Source of the DNA: an uncultured Pseudomonadota bacterium
GTDB lineage: Bacteria; Pseudomonadota; Gammaproteobacteria; Ga0077536
Direction of reading: 5' to 3'
Length of the DNA stretch: 35,035 nt
Assembly: GCA_903825645.1 (NCBI GenBank)
Contig: CAIKBL010000027.1
Coordinates: forward strand, 1 to 35,035
The position numbers and the translations under genes are program-made. Numbering within the stretch: position 1 is the stretch's first letter; every line of letters begins with the position of its first letter. The notes beneath the pieces are model-generated. The model saw only the letters and a list, made by a program, of their open reading frames with translations, was not told the origin of the DNA and did not search any database. This document shows positions 15,041-22,428 of this stretch, one piece after another.

Positions 15041-17452
15041 ATGAATTTCCGTCTTGCGAAATGGATCATGGATCGCCGTGCCAGCTGCGGCATTGCGTTC
15101 ATCCTGATCACCCTAGCTTTTATGGTAGGGATACCACACGTGCAAATTCGCACGATCTTCAAGGATTTGTTGCCCACCAACGATCCGTTCGTCAAGGTGT
15201 ATTTCGATCACCCGAACTTTGGCAATCCCCTGTTGATCTCTGTCATGGTCAAGCGAAAACAAGGGGATATCTATAACGAAGAGACACTATCAAAAGTCTG
15301 GAAGATGACTCGAGATCTCGATCTCGCGCCCTACGTTAATCACGACACGCTGATCTCGATTTCGACCGAGAAATTACGCTATGCAGAAGCGACTCCGGAC
15401 GGCGTTGATCTTCAAGCACTGATGGATAATCACGCGCCCCGCACCAAAGAAGAGCTCCAAGAGTTCCGCAAGCGCGTCTCCAAATCACCGAATGCGCGCA
15501 CGTTCTACATTTCGCCGGATGAAACCGCGACCCTCATTAACGTCGCATTTCTTGACTCGATCGATTACGGCGAAGCTTTTAAGTACGTCCAGAATCTGGT
15601 CGAATCGGCACGTGACGCACACCATGATGTGTATGTCGCGGGTCAGCCGACCCTTACCGGATGGGTCTACAAGTTACAGAAACAGACGTACAGCATCTTT
15701 GGCGTCACGGTCGGCTTCCTTATCGTTCTTCTCGTGTTCTACATGCGGAATATTGCCGGTGTGAGCACCCCGATCATCTGTGCCTTTGTCGCCGCATTAT
15801 GGGGCTTCGGCTTCATCGGCTGGCTGGGGCGGCCGATCGAGCCCTTGCTCATGATCGTGCCACTTCTGCTTGTGGCCCGTTCGTTCTCGCACTGCGTGCA
15901 GTACACCGAGCGATATTATGAAATCCTGCACGTCCTAAAAGATCGCCGAAAGGCGGCCGAAGTCACCATGGCGATCATGATGGTCCCGTCGGTGTTGGGG
16001 ATCATGACCGACGTCTTCGGCATCGTGTTCATTGCGATCGCGCCTATCAAGACCATGGTCAATCACGCGATTTTCTGCGGCTTCTGGGCCTTGTGGATTA
16101 TTCCCACCGGCGTGTTCCTGATTTCGATTCTGCTCTCCTACCTGCCCGCACCGAAGAATCTCCAAGACATCGTGGGTGGCAAAGGCAAAGAGTCCGGGAT
16201 CCATCTCCTTGAAGAGAATATGCTGGCGGCGATCTCCAGAATTACTGTTGGCAAACCAGCCATCATCTCCCTTATCGTCACCATCATATTGGGCGCAATT
16301 TCAATCTATGCAAATTCGCTCATCAAGGTCGGCAATCCAGTCGAGGGAAGTAACCTGCTTTGGTACAACTCGGAGTTCAATACGGCCGTACGCGCAATCA
16401 ATGCGCACTTCCCGGGCATGAACACCCTCGAGATCGTGCTTGAGGCCAAGTCGCGCGCGACTGATCACCGCGTGGCCCGTACCCCCGAGGTCGTCAAGGT
16501 ATCGAACAAGATCCAGCGGATGATGGAGGCCGACAGCAAGTTGACCCCTCGTGCGACCTTGTCCTTTACGGATTACATGCAGGAAGTGTATCGATTGTTC
16601 TCAGGGGGCAACCCGAAATGGTTGACGCTTGATCCGACCGACAAGGCCGTGGCCTTCGCCGGCTTCGCGGCGACCTTCGGCACCAGCCCGATGAACTTCG
16701 CGACCATCTCGGACTACGAATTCCAGGACTCGACGGTGTCGATCTGGTTCAAAGACAATAAGCAGGAAACTGTAGACGCGGCGCTGGCCAGCGCGCGCCG
16801 CGCGGTGGAGGCTGTTGGAATAGAACATCCGGATTTCAGGGTACGTCTTGGATCCGGCGTCATCGCCCTCCAACAAGCCATGAACAACGTGGTACACAGC
16901 TACCACTGGTTCATTCTGGGCTTGGTCAACATCGCGGTGATGATCATTTCCTGGATTGCCTACAAATCCCTAGTGGCCTCCTTGATCCTGCTGATCCCGG
17001 TGAACCTGTCGAACTTCATGCTCGGCGCGACGATGTATATGCTCGGCATTGGTTTTGATATCAATGCGACTATCGTGGCGGTCATGGGCGTCGGCGTCGG
17101 TATCGACTATGGTATTTACCTGCTCAGCCGAATCTGTGAAGAGTACATTGCGCGAAAGCGTGATCTGGCGGCCGCCATCCATGCCTCTTTGGTGACCACC
17201 GGGAAAGCCATCCTGTTTACCGCAAGCATCATGCTACTCGGTATCGTGCCTTGGTATTTCCTGTCAGATCTGAAGTTCATGGCCGATATGGGAATGCTGC
17301 TGGTCGCGATCATGTTGATCAACATGGTGCTGTCACTGGTGGTCTTGCCGCTCATCGTGTGGTTCATCAAGCCGAAGTTCCTCGACCGCGACGACTTGAT
17401 GGTGGGCGAGAACATCGATCTTTCCCAGTTCGCTATCGGGACCGAACTCTAG
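15041..17452 (+). CDS. MMPL/RND-family transporter
   Basis: 803 residues with the two-fold RND plan. TM1 (about 14-32) is followed by a large periplasmic loop starting with FKDLLPTNDPFVKVYFDHPNFGNP, then a membrane bundle with VYKLQKQTYSIFGVTVGFLIVLLVFYMRN and SHCVQYTERYYE. A second long loop contains EGSNLLWYNSEFNTAVRAINAHFPGMNTLEIVLEAK, and a second bundle contains ATIVAVMGVGVGIDYGIYLLSRICEEY and TTGKAILFTASIMLLGIVPWYF. The GVGVGIDYGIY helix is the proton-relay region of MMPL proteins. It is shorter than HAE1-type RND pumps. Related proteins in Proteobacteria often occur near DUF1302/DUF1329 outer-membrane genes; none is present here. Substrate is unknown, probably a hydrophobic compound or lipid (inference). 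Confidence 0.85.
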   Translation: MNFRLAKWIMDRRASCGIAFILITLAFMVGIPHVQIRTIFKDLLPTNDPFVKVYFDHPNFGNPLLISVMVKRKQGDIYNEETLSKVWKMTRDLDLAPYVNHDTLISISTEKLRYAEATPDGVDLQALMDNHAPRTKEELQEFRKRVSKSPNARTFYISPDETATLINVAFLDSIDYGEAFKYVQNLVESARDAHHDVYVAGQPTLTGWVYKLQKQTYSIFGVTVGFLIVLLVFYMRNIAGVSTPIICAFVAALWGFGFIGWLGRPIEPLLMIVPLLLVARSFSHCVQYTERYYEILHVLKDRRKAAEVTMAIMMVPSVLGIMTDVFGIVFIAIAPIKTMVNHAIFCGFWALWIIPTGVFLISILLSYLPAPKNLQDIVGGKGKESGIHLLEENMLAAISRITVGKPAIISLIVTIILGAISIYANSLIKVGNPVEGSNLLWYNSEFNTAVRAINAHFPGMNTLEIVLEAKSRATDHRVARTPEVVKVSNKIQRMMEADSKLTPRATLSFTDYMQEVYRLFSGGNPKWLTLDPTDKAVAFAGFAATFGTSPMNFATISDYEFQDSTVSIWFKDNKQETVDAALASARRAVEAVGIEHPDFRVRLGSGVIALQQAMNNVVHSYHWFILGLVNIAVMIISWIAYKSLVASLILLIPVNLSNFMLGATMYMLGIGFDINATIVAVMGVGVGIDYGIYLLSRICEEYIARKRDLAAAIHASLVTTGKAILFTASIMLLGIVPWYFLSDLKFMADMGMLLVAIMLINMVLSLVVLPLIVWFIKPKFLDRDDLMVGENIDLSQFAIGTEL

Positions 17453-17470
17453 CCCGAACCGCTGCGCTCG

Positions 17471-17495
17471 CCGCACCTGCAGTCTGCAGGTGCGG
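17471..17495 (+). terminator. Strong hairpin after the RND gene
   Basis: CCGCACCTGCAG (17471-17482) pairs perfectly with CTGCAGGTGCGG (17484-17495) around one unpaired T, 19 bases after the RND stop. It lacks a following T run, so it may be a transcript-stabilising hairpin or a weak terminator. Confidence 0.5.
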
Positions 17496-17510
17496 CATTC
17501 CCCTCAAGAA

Positions 17511-17545
17511 CTTAAAACCCACCCCGCCGCAAATGGCCGGGGTGG
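17511..17545 (-). terminator. Terminator of the mscL-to-glutaredoxin run
   Basis: On the minus strand CCACCCCG (17545-17538) pairs with CGGGGTGG (17526-17519) and is followed by GTTTTAAG (17518-17511). It lies about 20 bases past the stop of the glutaredoxin-like gene, in the right orientation for an intrinsic terminator, although the T run is short. Confidence 0.6.
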
Positions 17546-17565
17546 ACACGCCAGCACACAAAAAT

Positions 17566-17961
17566 CTATTGTGCGCGAGACATCAGTCCCTCGGCACGAA
17601 TCGCTGCGAGAATGGGAGCTTCCGCGTAGCCCTGCAGGATTCTGCGCCCAACCAAGATGACGGGTACGCCGCGATTGCCGATGGCTCGATAACGCGCAGC
17701 ACCCTGCCGCGAAGTCTCGATATCAAATTCACAATATTCGATAGCATGCGTGACGAAAAGACGACGAGCCTGCGCACAGTACCCGCACCAGCTCGCTGAC
17801 AACATGACGACCGTCCGAGCCGGCGGCGGCAAATTCTGATCACAAAAACGCGGCGAAACCCTTGGTACGCTCAAAAACCTTATCGTCGAAAATATCAGCG
17901 CACTAATCACCAGCACTGTGGCGATCCTCCGTCGCTGGATCAAAGGCATCGAAGAATTCAA
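17566..17961 (-). CDS. Membrane-anchored glutaredoxin/thioredoxin-fold protein
   Basis: 131 residues from TTG 17961, or 127 from ATG 17949. An N-terminal hydrophobic helix (about 13-30, IATVLVISALIFSTIRFL) is followed by a glutaredoxin-like domain. TVVMLSASWCGYCAQARRLF carries the redox CxxC motif (WCGYC), and GNRGVPVILVGRRILQGY holds the cis-Pro loop. Expected to act as a thiol-disulfide oxidoreductase tethered to the inner membrane, probably facing the periplasm (inference). The TTG start overlaps the stop of the alkyltransferase-like gene as TTGA. That suggests translational coupling; neither start has a strong ribosome site. It is the last gene before the minus-strand terminator. Confidence 0.8.
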   Translation of the reverse strand: MNSSMPLIQRRRIATVLVISALIFSTIRFLSVPRVSPRFCDQNLPPPARTVVMLSASWCGYCAQARRLFVTHAIEYCEFDIETSRQGAARYRAIGNRGVPVILVGRRILQGYAEAPILAAIRAEGLMSRAQ

Positions 17962-18287
17962 GCGTTTTCCGAGTTTTCAGTCCATGCATACCGGCTGAGA
18001 TCGAGGGTTCCCGTAAGACCGAACTCAATGCCTTCCGCTTCGAGCAGAATGCGTTGGAAATGCGGTCGATCGGGATCGCTACGCGCGCTGATTCGGCCGG
18101 CCACATTTACGACCCGATGCCAGGGTACGCGAGTATCTCTAGATAACGCGGCGAGTGCATAGCCCACTTGGCGCGCGGCACCTCGACCAACCAAGCCTGC
18201 GCCGCGCGCTACCTGGCCATAAGTGGCGACATGTCCGAGCGGGATCTCCTGCACCCATCGCCACACCCGCTGATTGCGATTCTCCAT
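17958..18287 (-). CDS. Alkyltransferase-like (ATL) DNA damage-recognition protein
   Basis: 109 residues of the MGMT/Ogt C-terminal DNA-binding fold: VWRWVQEIPLGHVATYGQVARGAG, ARQVGYALAAL and RVPWHRVVNVAGRIS. In true O6-alkylguanine-DNA alkyltransferases the motif is PCHRV with the acceptor Cys; here it is PWHRV (Trp56). That substitution defines ATL proteins. They cannot remove the alkyl group; they bind O6-alkylguanine, flip the base (Tyr23 is well placed) and hand the lesion to nucleotide-excision repair. The start ATG lies 12 bases after the alpha/beta-hydrolase stop, and its stop overlaps the glutaredoxin-like start, so it sits in the middle of a minus-strand operon. Confidence 0.92.
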   Translation of the reverse strand: MENRNQRVWRWVQEIPLGHVATYGQVARGAGLVGRGAARQVGYALAALSRDTRVPWHRVVNVAGRISARSDPDRPHFQRILLEAEGIEFGLTGTLDLSRYAWTENSENA

Positions 18288-18299
18288 TCCGGCGAGAAG

Positions 18300-19097
18300 T
18301 CAGCGGTGGCGACTCAAAAAAGCCAATAGCCCTGTGTTGAACTGGGCCGGCATTTCGACGTTGAAGAGGTGCTGTGATTCAGGAATGATTAATAGCTCAG
18401 CGCCGGGGATCCTTTCATACATCAACTTCGCCGCATCTACCGTCGTGCCTGGATCCAACGCCCCGACCATCACCAAGGTGGGGACCCGTATCGCACTAAT
18501 GGTTTCCCGCTGGTCCATGTCGCGAATTGCCCCGGCGCAGGCCGCGTAACCGGCCGGGACCGTGGCGAGAATAGCCGCGCGCATTTCGGCTATGGCTGCG
18601 GATTCGGTGCGCTGGCAACGGGCGGTAAACCAGCGGCTAATGGTGGGCTCCGCGACGACGGCCATTCCGCCCTGCTCAACCGCTTTTATCCGACCGGCCC
18701 ACAGTTCCGGCGGCCCCATATAGGCGGCTGTGGCACAGAGGGAGAGTGAGCGCAGTCGGTTGCCATAATGGGTGGCAAACATCTGGCCCGTCATGCCACC
18801 AAGCGACAACCCACAGAAATGTACTTTTTCAAGTCCCAGCGCATCGAGCAAACCGAGCACATCGGTGGCCAGCTGAGGCAAGGTATAGGGCCCTGGTGGA
18901 ACGGCTGAACGACCATGGCCACGGGTGTCATAACGCAGAACACGGAAGCCGGCCGCGAGCAACGCCGGAACCTGTCGCACCCACATCGTTAGATTTGACG
19001 CCAATGAATTCGACAGCAGGACTAACGGATGGGACGGATCACCCTCGAGTCGGTAGTGCAGGGTCGTCCCGTTGACGGTCACACTTTGTTCGGTCAT
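18300..19097 (-). CDS. Alpha/beta hydrolase, 3-oxoadipate enol-lactonase-like
   Basis: 265 residues from ATG 19097, which is preceded by GAGAAAGAG. The alpha/beta-hydrolase order is clear: PLVLLSNSLASNLTMW (oxyanion region), YDTRGHGRS, nucleophile elbow GLSLGGM (Ser near 102), acid near VGALDPGT, and His in PESQHLFNVEMP. The overall pattern closely resembles PcaD-type 3-oxoadipate enol-lactonases, which act in the beta-ketoadipate branch of aromatic degradation. No other pca gene is nearby, so the substrate is uncertain and I give no symbol. It follows mscL by 87 bases and precedes the ATL gene by 12 bases, in the same orientation. Confidence 0.82.
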   Translation of the reverse strand: MTEQSVTVNGTTLHYRLEGDPSHPLVLLSNSLASNLTMWVRQVPALLAAGFRVLRYDTRGHGRSAVPPGPYTLPQLATDVLGLLDALGLEKVHFCGLSLGGMTGQMFATHYGNRLRSLSLCATAAYMGPPELWAGRIKAVEQGGMAVVAEPTISRWFTARCQRTESAAIAEMRAAILATVPAGYAACAGAIRDMDQRETISAIRVPTLVMVGALDPGTTVDAAKLMYERIPGAELLIIPESQHLFNVEMPAQFNTGLLAFLSRHR

Positions 19098-19184
19098 ATA
19101 AAAACTCTTTCTCGCCAGCCCCGAGGAGATCGCGTCTCGACGTCTGATGGGCATTCGGACGCATCAATGTAAAAGACCACATGC

Positions 19185-19577
19185 CTACTTTCGAAGGAGA
19201 TCTCGGATTTCCATCAATAAGACTTCCTGCGCGGAGGGCGGCGGCGGGGCCGCGGCAGCCTCCGCTTTTTTGATCGTATTGATCGTCTTGATCATAGCGA
19301 AGATCGCGAAAGCGATGATTAGAAAATCGAAGCAGGCCTGAATAAAGGCCCCATAATTCAGGGTTACCGCAGGCACCTGCGCGACCGCCGGTCGCAAGAC
19401 CAGTTTAAGGTCGCTGAAATTGGCGCCGCCCGTGAGGACACCGAGGATCGGCATCACCAGATCGCCCACCGCCGAGGAAACTATCTTGCCGAAGGCCCCG
19501 CCGATGACCACACCGACGGCGAGATCGACCACGTTGCCGCGCATCGCGAACTCTTTGAACTCTTGTAGTATCTTCAC
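19185..19577 (-). CDS. mscL: Large-conductance mechanosensitive channel MscL
   Basis: 130 residues. The N-terminal helix [45 protein letters not shown] includes the pore-lining TM1. TM2 is [23 protein letters not shown], and the cytoplasmic bundle ends [18 protein letters not shown]. The pentameric inner-membrane channel opens under hypo-osmotic shock to release solutes. The GTG at 19577 is preferred because AGGGAG lies eight bases upstream and the family starts a few residues before [11 protein letters not shown]; a GTG at 19586 is too close to that site. It heads the minus-strand run toward the alpha/beta hydrolase, possibly with its own promoter. Confidence 0.97.
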   Translation of the reverse strand: MKILQEFKEFAMRGNVVDLAVGVVIGGAFGKIVSSAVGDLVMPILGVLTGGANFSDLKLVLRPAVAQVPAVTLNYGAFIQACFDFLIIAFAIFAMIKTINTIKKAEAAAAPPPPSAQEVLLMEIRDLLRK

Positions 19578-19668
19578 TGAAATCACTCCCTGACCTTAAA
19601 CGAAACGTCGGCTCGACCATACCGAGGAAGTGCACACGACGCCATACTCCTGTATCTACGCTAGCCTA

Positions 19669-20607
19669 TCAGCGGGGAAAGTGGTGGTGCTGATCCGGCC
19701 AGTCGCGATAGTTAAAGACCTGCCCAGACTTGCGCACCCGCGCAATTTCAGCGATTCGGAGATCCGCATATACCCACTGCGGCTTATTCAGTTCGCCGCG
19801 CGCGAGCACCCCGCTAACCGGGAAACCGTGGTCCACGGGCGTGTAGACACCGGCAGCGCCAATGTTCTTGTCGAGCGCCTCTGACCAGGCGCAGTCGCCG
19901 ACCGTTGGGGATTGAATGACGTAACACTGGTTCTCCAGCGCGCGGGCCTGACAACCAATCCGGACGCGATGATAGCCCTCCAGCGTGTCCGTACAGCTCG
20001 GGACGATCAGGATTTCTGCACCTTGCTCTGCCTGGTGGCGCGCAAAAAGCGGGAATTCGCTGTCATAACAAACATTGATCGCGACTCTGCCAAAGTCTGT
20101 CACAAACACATTCAGACCCGCCCCGGGCGACATCCCCCAATGCTCCTTCTCAAAACGAGTCATCATCAGCTTTTCCTGAAATTCGCAATGCCCGGTGGGC
20201 CAGAAAAAATAGGCCCGATTACAATAAGTGCCTTCCGCTACTTCGACCGGGTAGCTGCCCGCACACAGATATACATGATGGGTCTGGGCAAGTTCGCGGC
20301 ACAAATTCAGAAAATCTGCCAATGTCCGTTGCAGGTGAGAAAGGGAACGAGAAAGGGATTGCGCCACGTCGTCACCGAAAATAGAGGTGATCTCAATGGA
20401 AAAATATTCAGGAAAAACCAGCAACCGCGCCCCTTGATGGGCGGCCTCCGCGACCCAATTCCCGAATTTCGCGCAAAAATCCGACCAATGGCCGTGCTGA
20501 TCGAGCGGATATTGAGCCGCCGCTACCCGGACGATGGACGGGTCCACAGTCATACGGCGTGCCCGCAGTAATTCGGGTTGGCTTCGAAGCACCCCCGAAA
20601 TAACCAT
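19669..20607 (-). CDS. Nitrilase-superfamily carbon-nitrogen hydrolase
   Basis: 312 residues from ATG 20607, or 294 from ATG 20553 (MTVDPSIVRVAAAQYP), which fits the family start better; no ribosome site decides. The catalytic triad is visible: Glu67 in LLVFPEYFSIE, Lys146 in FQEKLMMTRFEKEHWG and Cys180 in VAINVCYDSEFP. A C-terminal part with QARALENQCYVIQSPTVGD follows. These cytosolic enzymes hydrolyse amides or nitriles. The closest-looking subgroup is the one found fused C-terminal to a GNAT domain in proteins such as Bacillus YhcX. Here a GNAT gene lies 49 bases upstream in the same operon, as if the fusion were split. Substrate unknown. Confidence 0.88.
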   Translation of the reverse strand: MVISGVLRSQPELLRARRMTVDPSIVRVAAAQYPLDQHGHWSDFCAKFGNWVAEAAHQGARLLVFPEYFSIEITSIFGDDVAQSLSRSLSHLQRTLADFLNLCRELAQTHHVYLCAGSYPVEVAEGTYCNRAYFFWPTGHCEFQEKLMMTRFEKEHWGMSPGAGLNVFVTDFGRVAINVCYDSEFPLFARHQAEQGAEILIVPSCTDTLEGYHRVRIGCQARALENQCYVIQSPTVGDCAWSEALDKNIGAAGVYTPVDHGFPVSGVLARGELNKPQWVYADLRIAEIARVRKSGQVFNYRDWPDQHHHFPR

Positions 20608-20656
20608 AACGGGGCCGAGTCGAGGATGAATCGCCGCAGGGGATAAGCCTTATCAA

Positions 20657-21259
20657 TCACAAGCGTTTCAACCAGAATTGCAGCGCCTTCACTGAGGACT
20701 TGTGGTCAGGTACTTCCGGCCAGGCAAGGTAAGCACGCAATTTCGGTTGGGGGGTATATCCAAAATGAAGCCAGACTGGATCGAGTGACCGGTAGCCCGA
20801 GGGACGTGCCAGATGGTCGCACGCCCGAATCACACCACATAGCGCCATCACGCCAAAGCCAAGCGCCCGCGCGTGAGCCTCGCGGCGCGCCATAAAAGTG
20901 CGATACGTTCCACGACCACGATAGTCGGGGAGCAGGACGGATTCACCGCAGTAAAATATTTCGCGCACATCGATGCCCTCGGCGCGGAAAGGTTGCTGGA
21001 AGGCGTCTGCCTCCTGGAGGAGCGGTAAGCCGGTGGAGACACCGACGATCCGGATCCCATCCCGCACAAGGACTGCGAAACTCTCGGGGCTCTGTGAATA
21101 GGTGGCGAGATACGCCTCTTCGTAGGCCAGCGAACCGGCATAGAGGTAAGGATATTCCCGAAACACCGAAATCCGCAGCGTAGCGATTTCAGAGAGACAG
21201 GCCTGGAAGGCCGGCATCCGGCCGGTCATGACGTCGATTTCAAGGAGGTCCGTTTTCAA
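20657..21259 (-). CDS. GNAT-family N-acetyltransferase
   Basis: 200 residues from a TTG at 21259, which overlaps the stop of the preceding gene as TTGA. This start places the conserved LSEIATLRISVFREYPYLYAG near residue 22, as in relatives; ATG 21229 would remove ten residues. The acetyl-CoA motif is GESVLLPDYRGRGTYRTF (about 105-122), with Arg-Gly-Arg-Gly as the pyrophosphate loop. The C-terminal part ends WLHFGYTPQPKLRAYLAWPEV. Expected to transfer an acyl group from acyl-CoA to a small amine. Its neighbours, an NTF2-fold protein and a nitrilase-family hydrolase, suggest acylation and deacylation steps in one small-molecule pathway (inference). Confidence 0.83.
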   Translation of the reverse strand: MKTDLLEIDVMTGRMPAFQACLSEIATLRISVFREYPYLYAGSLAYEEAYLATYSQSPESFAVLVRDGIRIVGVSTGLPLLQEADAFQQPFRAEGIDVREIFYCGESVLLPDYRGRGTYRTFMARREAHARALGFGVMALCGVIRACDHLARPSGYRSLDPVWLHFGYTPQPKLRAYLAWPEVPDHKSSVKALQFWLKRL

Positions 21260-21663
21260 CCGCCGACCTGGAAAACCCAGTCCCACAGATTGTAGTAATT
21301 TGTGACCCGAGAAATATGGTTTTCGCGTAGTTCGAAAAATGCACCCGCAGGCAAGCGATAACGCTGTCCCGAGGCCAGGGGTAGTCCTTCGTCGCTGATC
21401 AGATATTGCCCAACGACGGTAAATTCAGCGGCCGCCCGACGGCCATCGCGGCTGAGCATGATTTCCAGATCAACCAACTGCTCGTCGTAGCTACGATTCA
21501 TTCGCGCCAGGAAAAGCGTAAACGCGTCTCTGCCAATTTCGCGCACGCCTTGATTAATGTCGTGAATAACATCCTCAGTAAGCAACGCCAGCAAAGCCGG
21601 CATATCACCGGCGTTGAACGCCGTATAATAACGCTGAATGAGCCTCTCCGCTTTTTCGCACAT
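21256..21663 (-). CDS. SnoaL/ketosteroid-isomerase-like NTF2-fold protein
   Basis: 135 residues with the NTF2-like cone fold: a first helix AERLIQRYYTAFNAGDMPALLALLTEDVIHDINQG, then EIGRDAFTLFLARMNRSYDEQLVDLEIML, and strands AAAEFTVVGQYL, GQRYRLPAGAFFELRENHISRVTNYYNLWDWVFQVGG. 'DVIHDINQG' and the YYN at the C-terminus mark the subgroup annotated as ketosteroid isomerase-related. Function of the subgroup is not established; such folds can isomerise, cyclise or simply bind hydrophobic ligands. It starts 36 bases after the PaiB-like gene and overlaps the GNAT start, so it belongs to the same transcript. Confidence 0.83.
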   Translation of the reverse strand: MCEKAERLIQRYYTAFNAGDMPALLALLTEDVIHDINQGVREIGRDAFTLFLARMNRSYDEQLVDLEIMLSRDGRRAAAEFTVVGQYLISDEGLPLASGQRYRLPAGAFFELRENHISRVTNYYNLWDWVFQVGG

Positions 21664-21699
21664 CGGGTATCTACCGGCTAAACAGATCTACGTAAGCCA

Positions 21700-22323
21700 T
21701 CATACTTCACTCGACGGCGCGGGCGCAGACCCGGCCGATTGCATGAGCGCGCCGATTTCGTGGGCGGCCTCCCCCGGCTCCTGTAAGAGTTTTGCCGCTA
21801 CGCTGGCCTGGTCCGCGGCACTCCGGTTCTGGCTAAGCTTACGTTTGCCGAGACAGGTCTCGACCGTGAGCTCAAAACCCCGGATACCGCTTAACAGTTG
21901 ATGGTAGATTTTGCTGTCCTCAAACTCGCCTAGACCCGATTCTCCTTCGTAGGCACGCGAGAAATCCGCCACAAGCCGGGCCGTTTCTATGTCCGACAAG
22001 CAGCGGAGATGGCCCTGAACATGGACCGCCACATAATTCCAGGTCGGCACGGCGGGTTGCGCGTACCAGCGCGGCGAAACATAGGCGTGCGGGCCATGGA
22101 AAACCAAGGTGGTTGGTGCCGCCAACGCCAACTGTTCACACTGCGCATTCGCCACCGCAAGGTGCCACCGGACACGTCGCGCAACGCGATCGACGAGAAA
22201 AGGAACATGGCTTATAAAAGCATGGCCCGCCGCGTTCGTGATCGCTAATCCAAAAGGATGTGCCATCATGAAGGTATAGGCTGTCGCCTCATCAGCGTCG
22301 CGAAAATGTTCCGGGGTATACAT
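21700..22323 (-). CDS. PaiB-like FMN-binding protein
   Basis: 207 residues starting MYTPEHFRDADEATAYTFMMAHPFGLAIT, followed by HAFISHVPFLVD, TTLVFHGPHAYVSPRWYAQPAVPTWNYVAVHVQGHLR (about 71-107), and LSGIRGFELTVE. This is the pattern of the FMN-binding negative transcriptional regulator PaiB, a pyridoxamine-phosphate-oxidase-like split barrel. In Bacillus the pai operon also encodes PaiA, a GNAT polyamine acetyltransferase; a GNAT gene is two genes downstream here, which is suggestive. The start has GAGGAGAG nine bases upstream. It heads the four-gene minus-strand operon and is divergent from the AI-2E-family permease, with 105 bases between them. Confidence 0.9.
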   Translation of the reverse strand: MYTPEHFRDADEATAYTFMMAHPFGLAITNAAGHAFISHVPFLVDRVARRVRWHLAVANAQCEQLALAAPTTLVFHGPHAYVSPRWYAQPAVPTWNYVAVHVQGHLRCLSDIETARLVADFSRAYEGESGLGEFEDSKIYHQLLSGIRGFELTVETCLGKRKLSQNRSAADQASVAAKLLQEPGEAAHEIGALMQSAGSAPAPSSEV

Positions 22324-22428
22324 GCTTGATTACTCTCCTCTAGACCAACAAGAGCCCCGTGCCCAACTGGCGGTTCGGCACAATGCGACGCTAGCGCGGA
22401 AACGCACCCTTGCCAAGGTGAGTCGCTG

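Noticed and set aside
19912-20571. 219-codon plus-strand frame opposite the nitrilase gene
   Set aside because: Antisense shadow; the nitrilase frame has a full catalytic triad.
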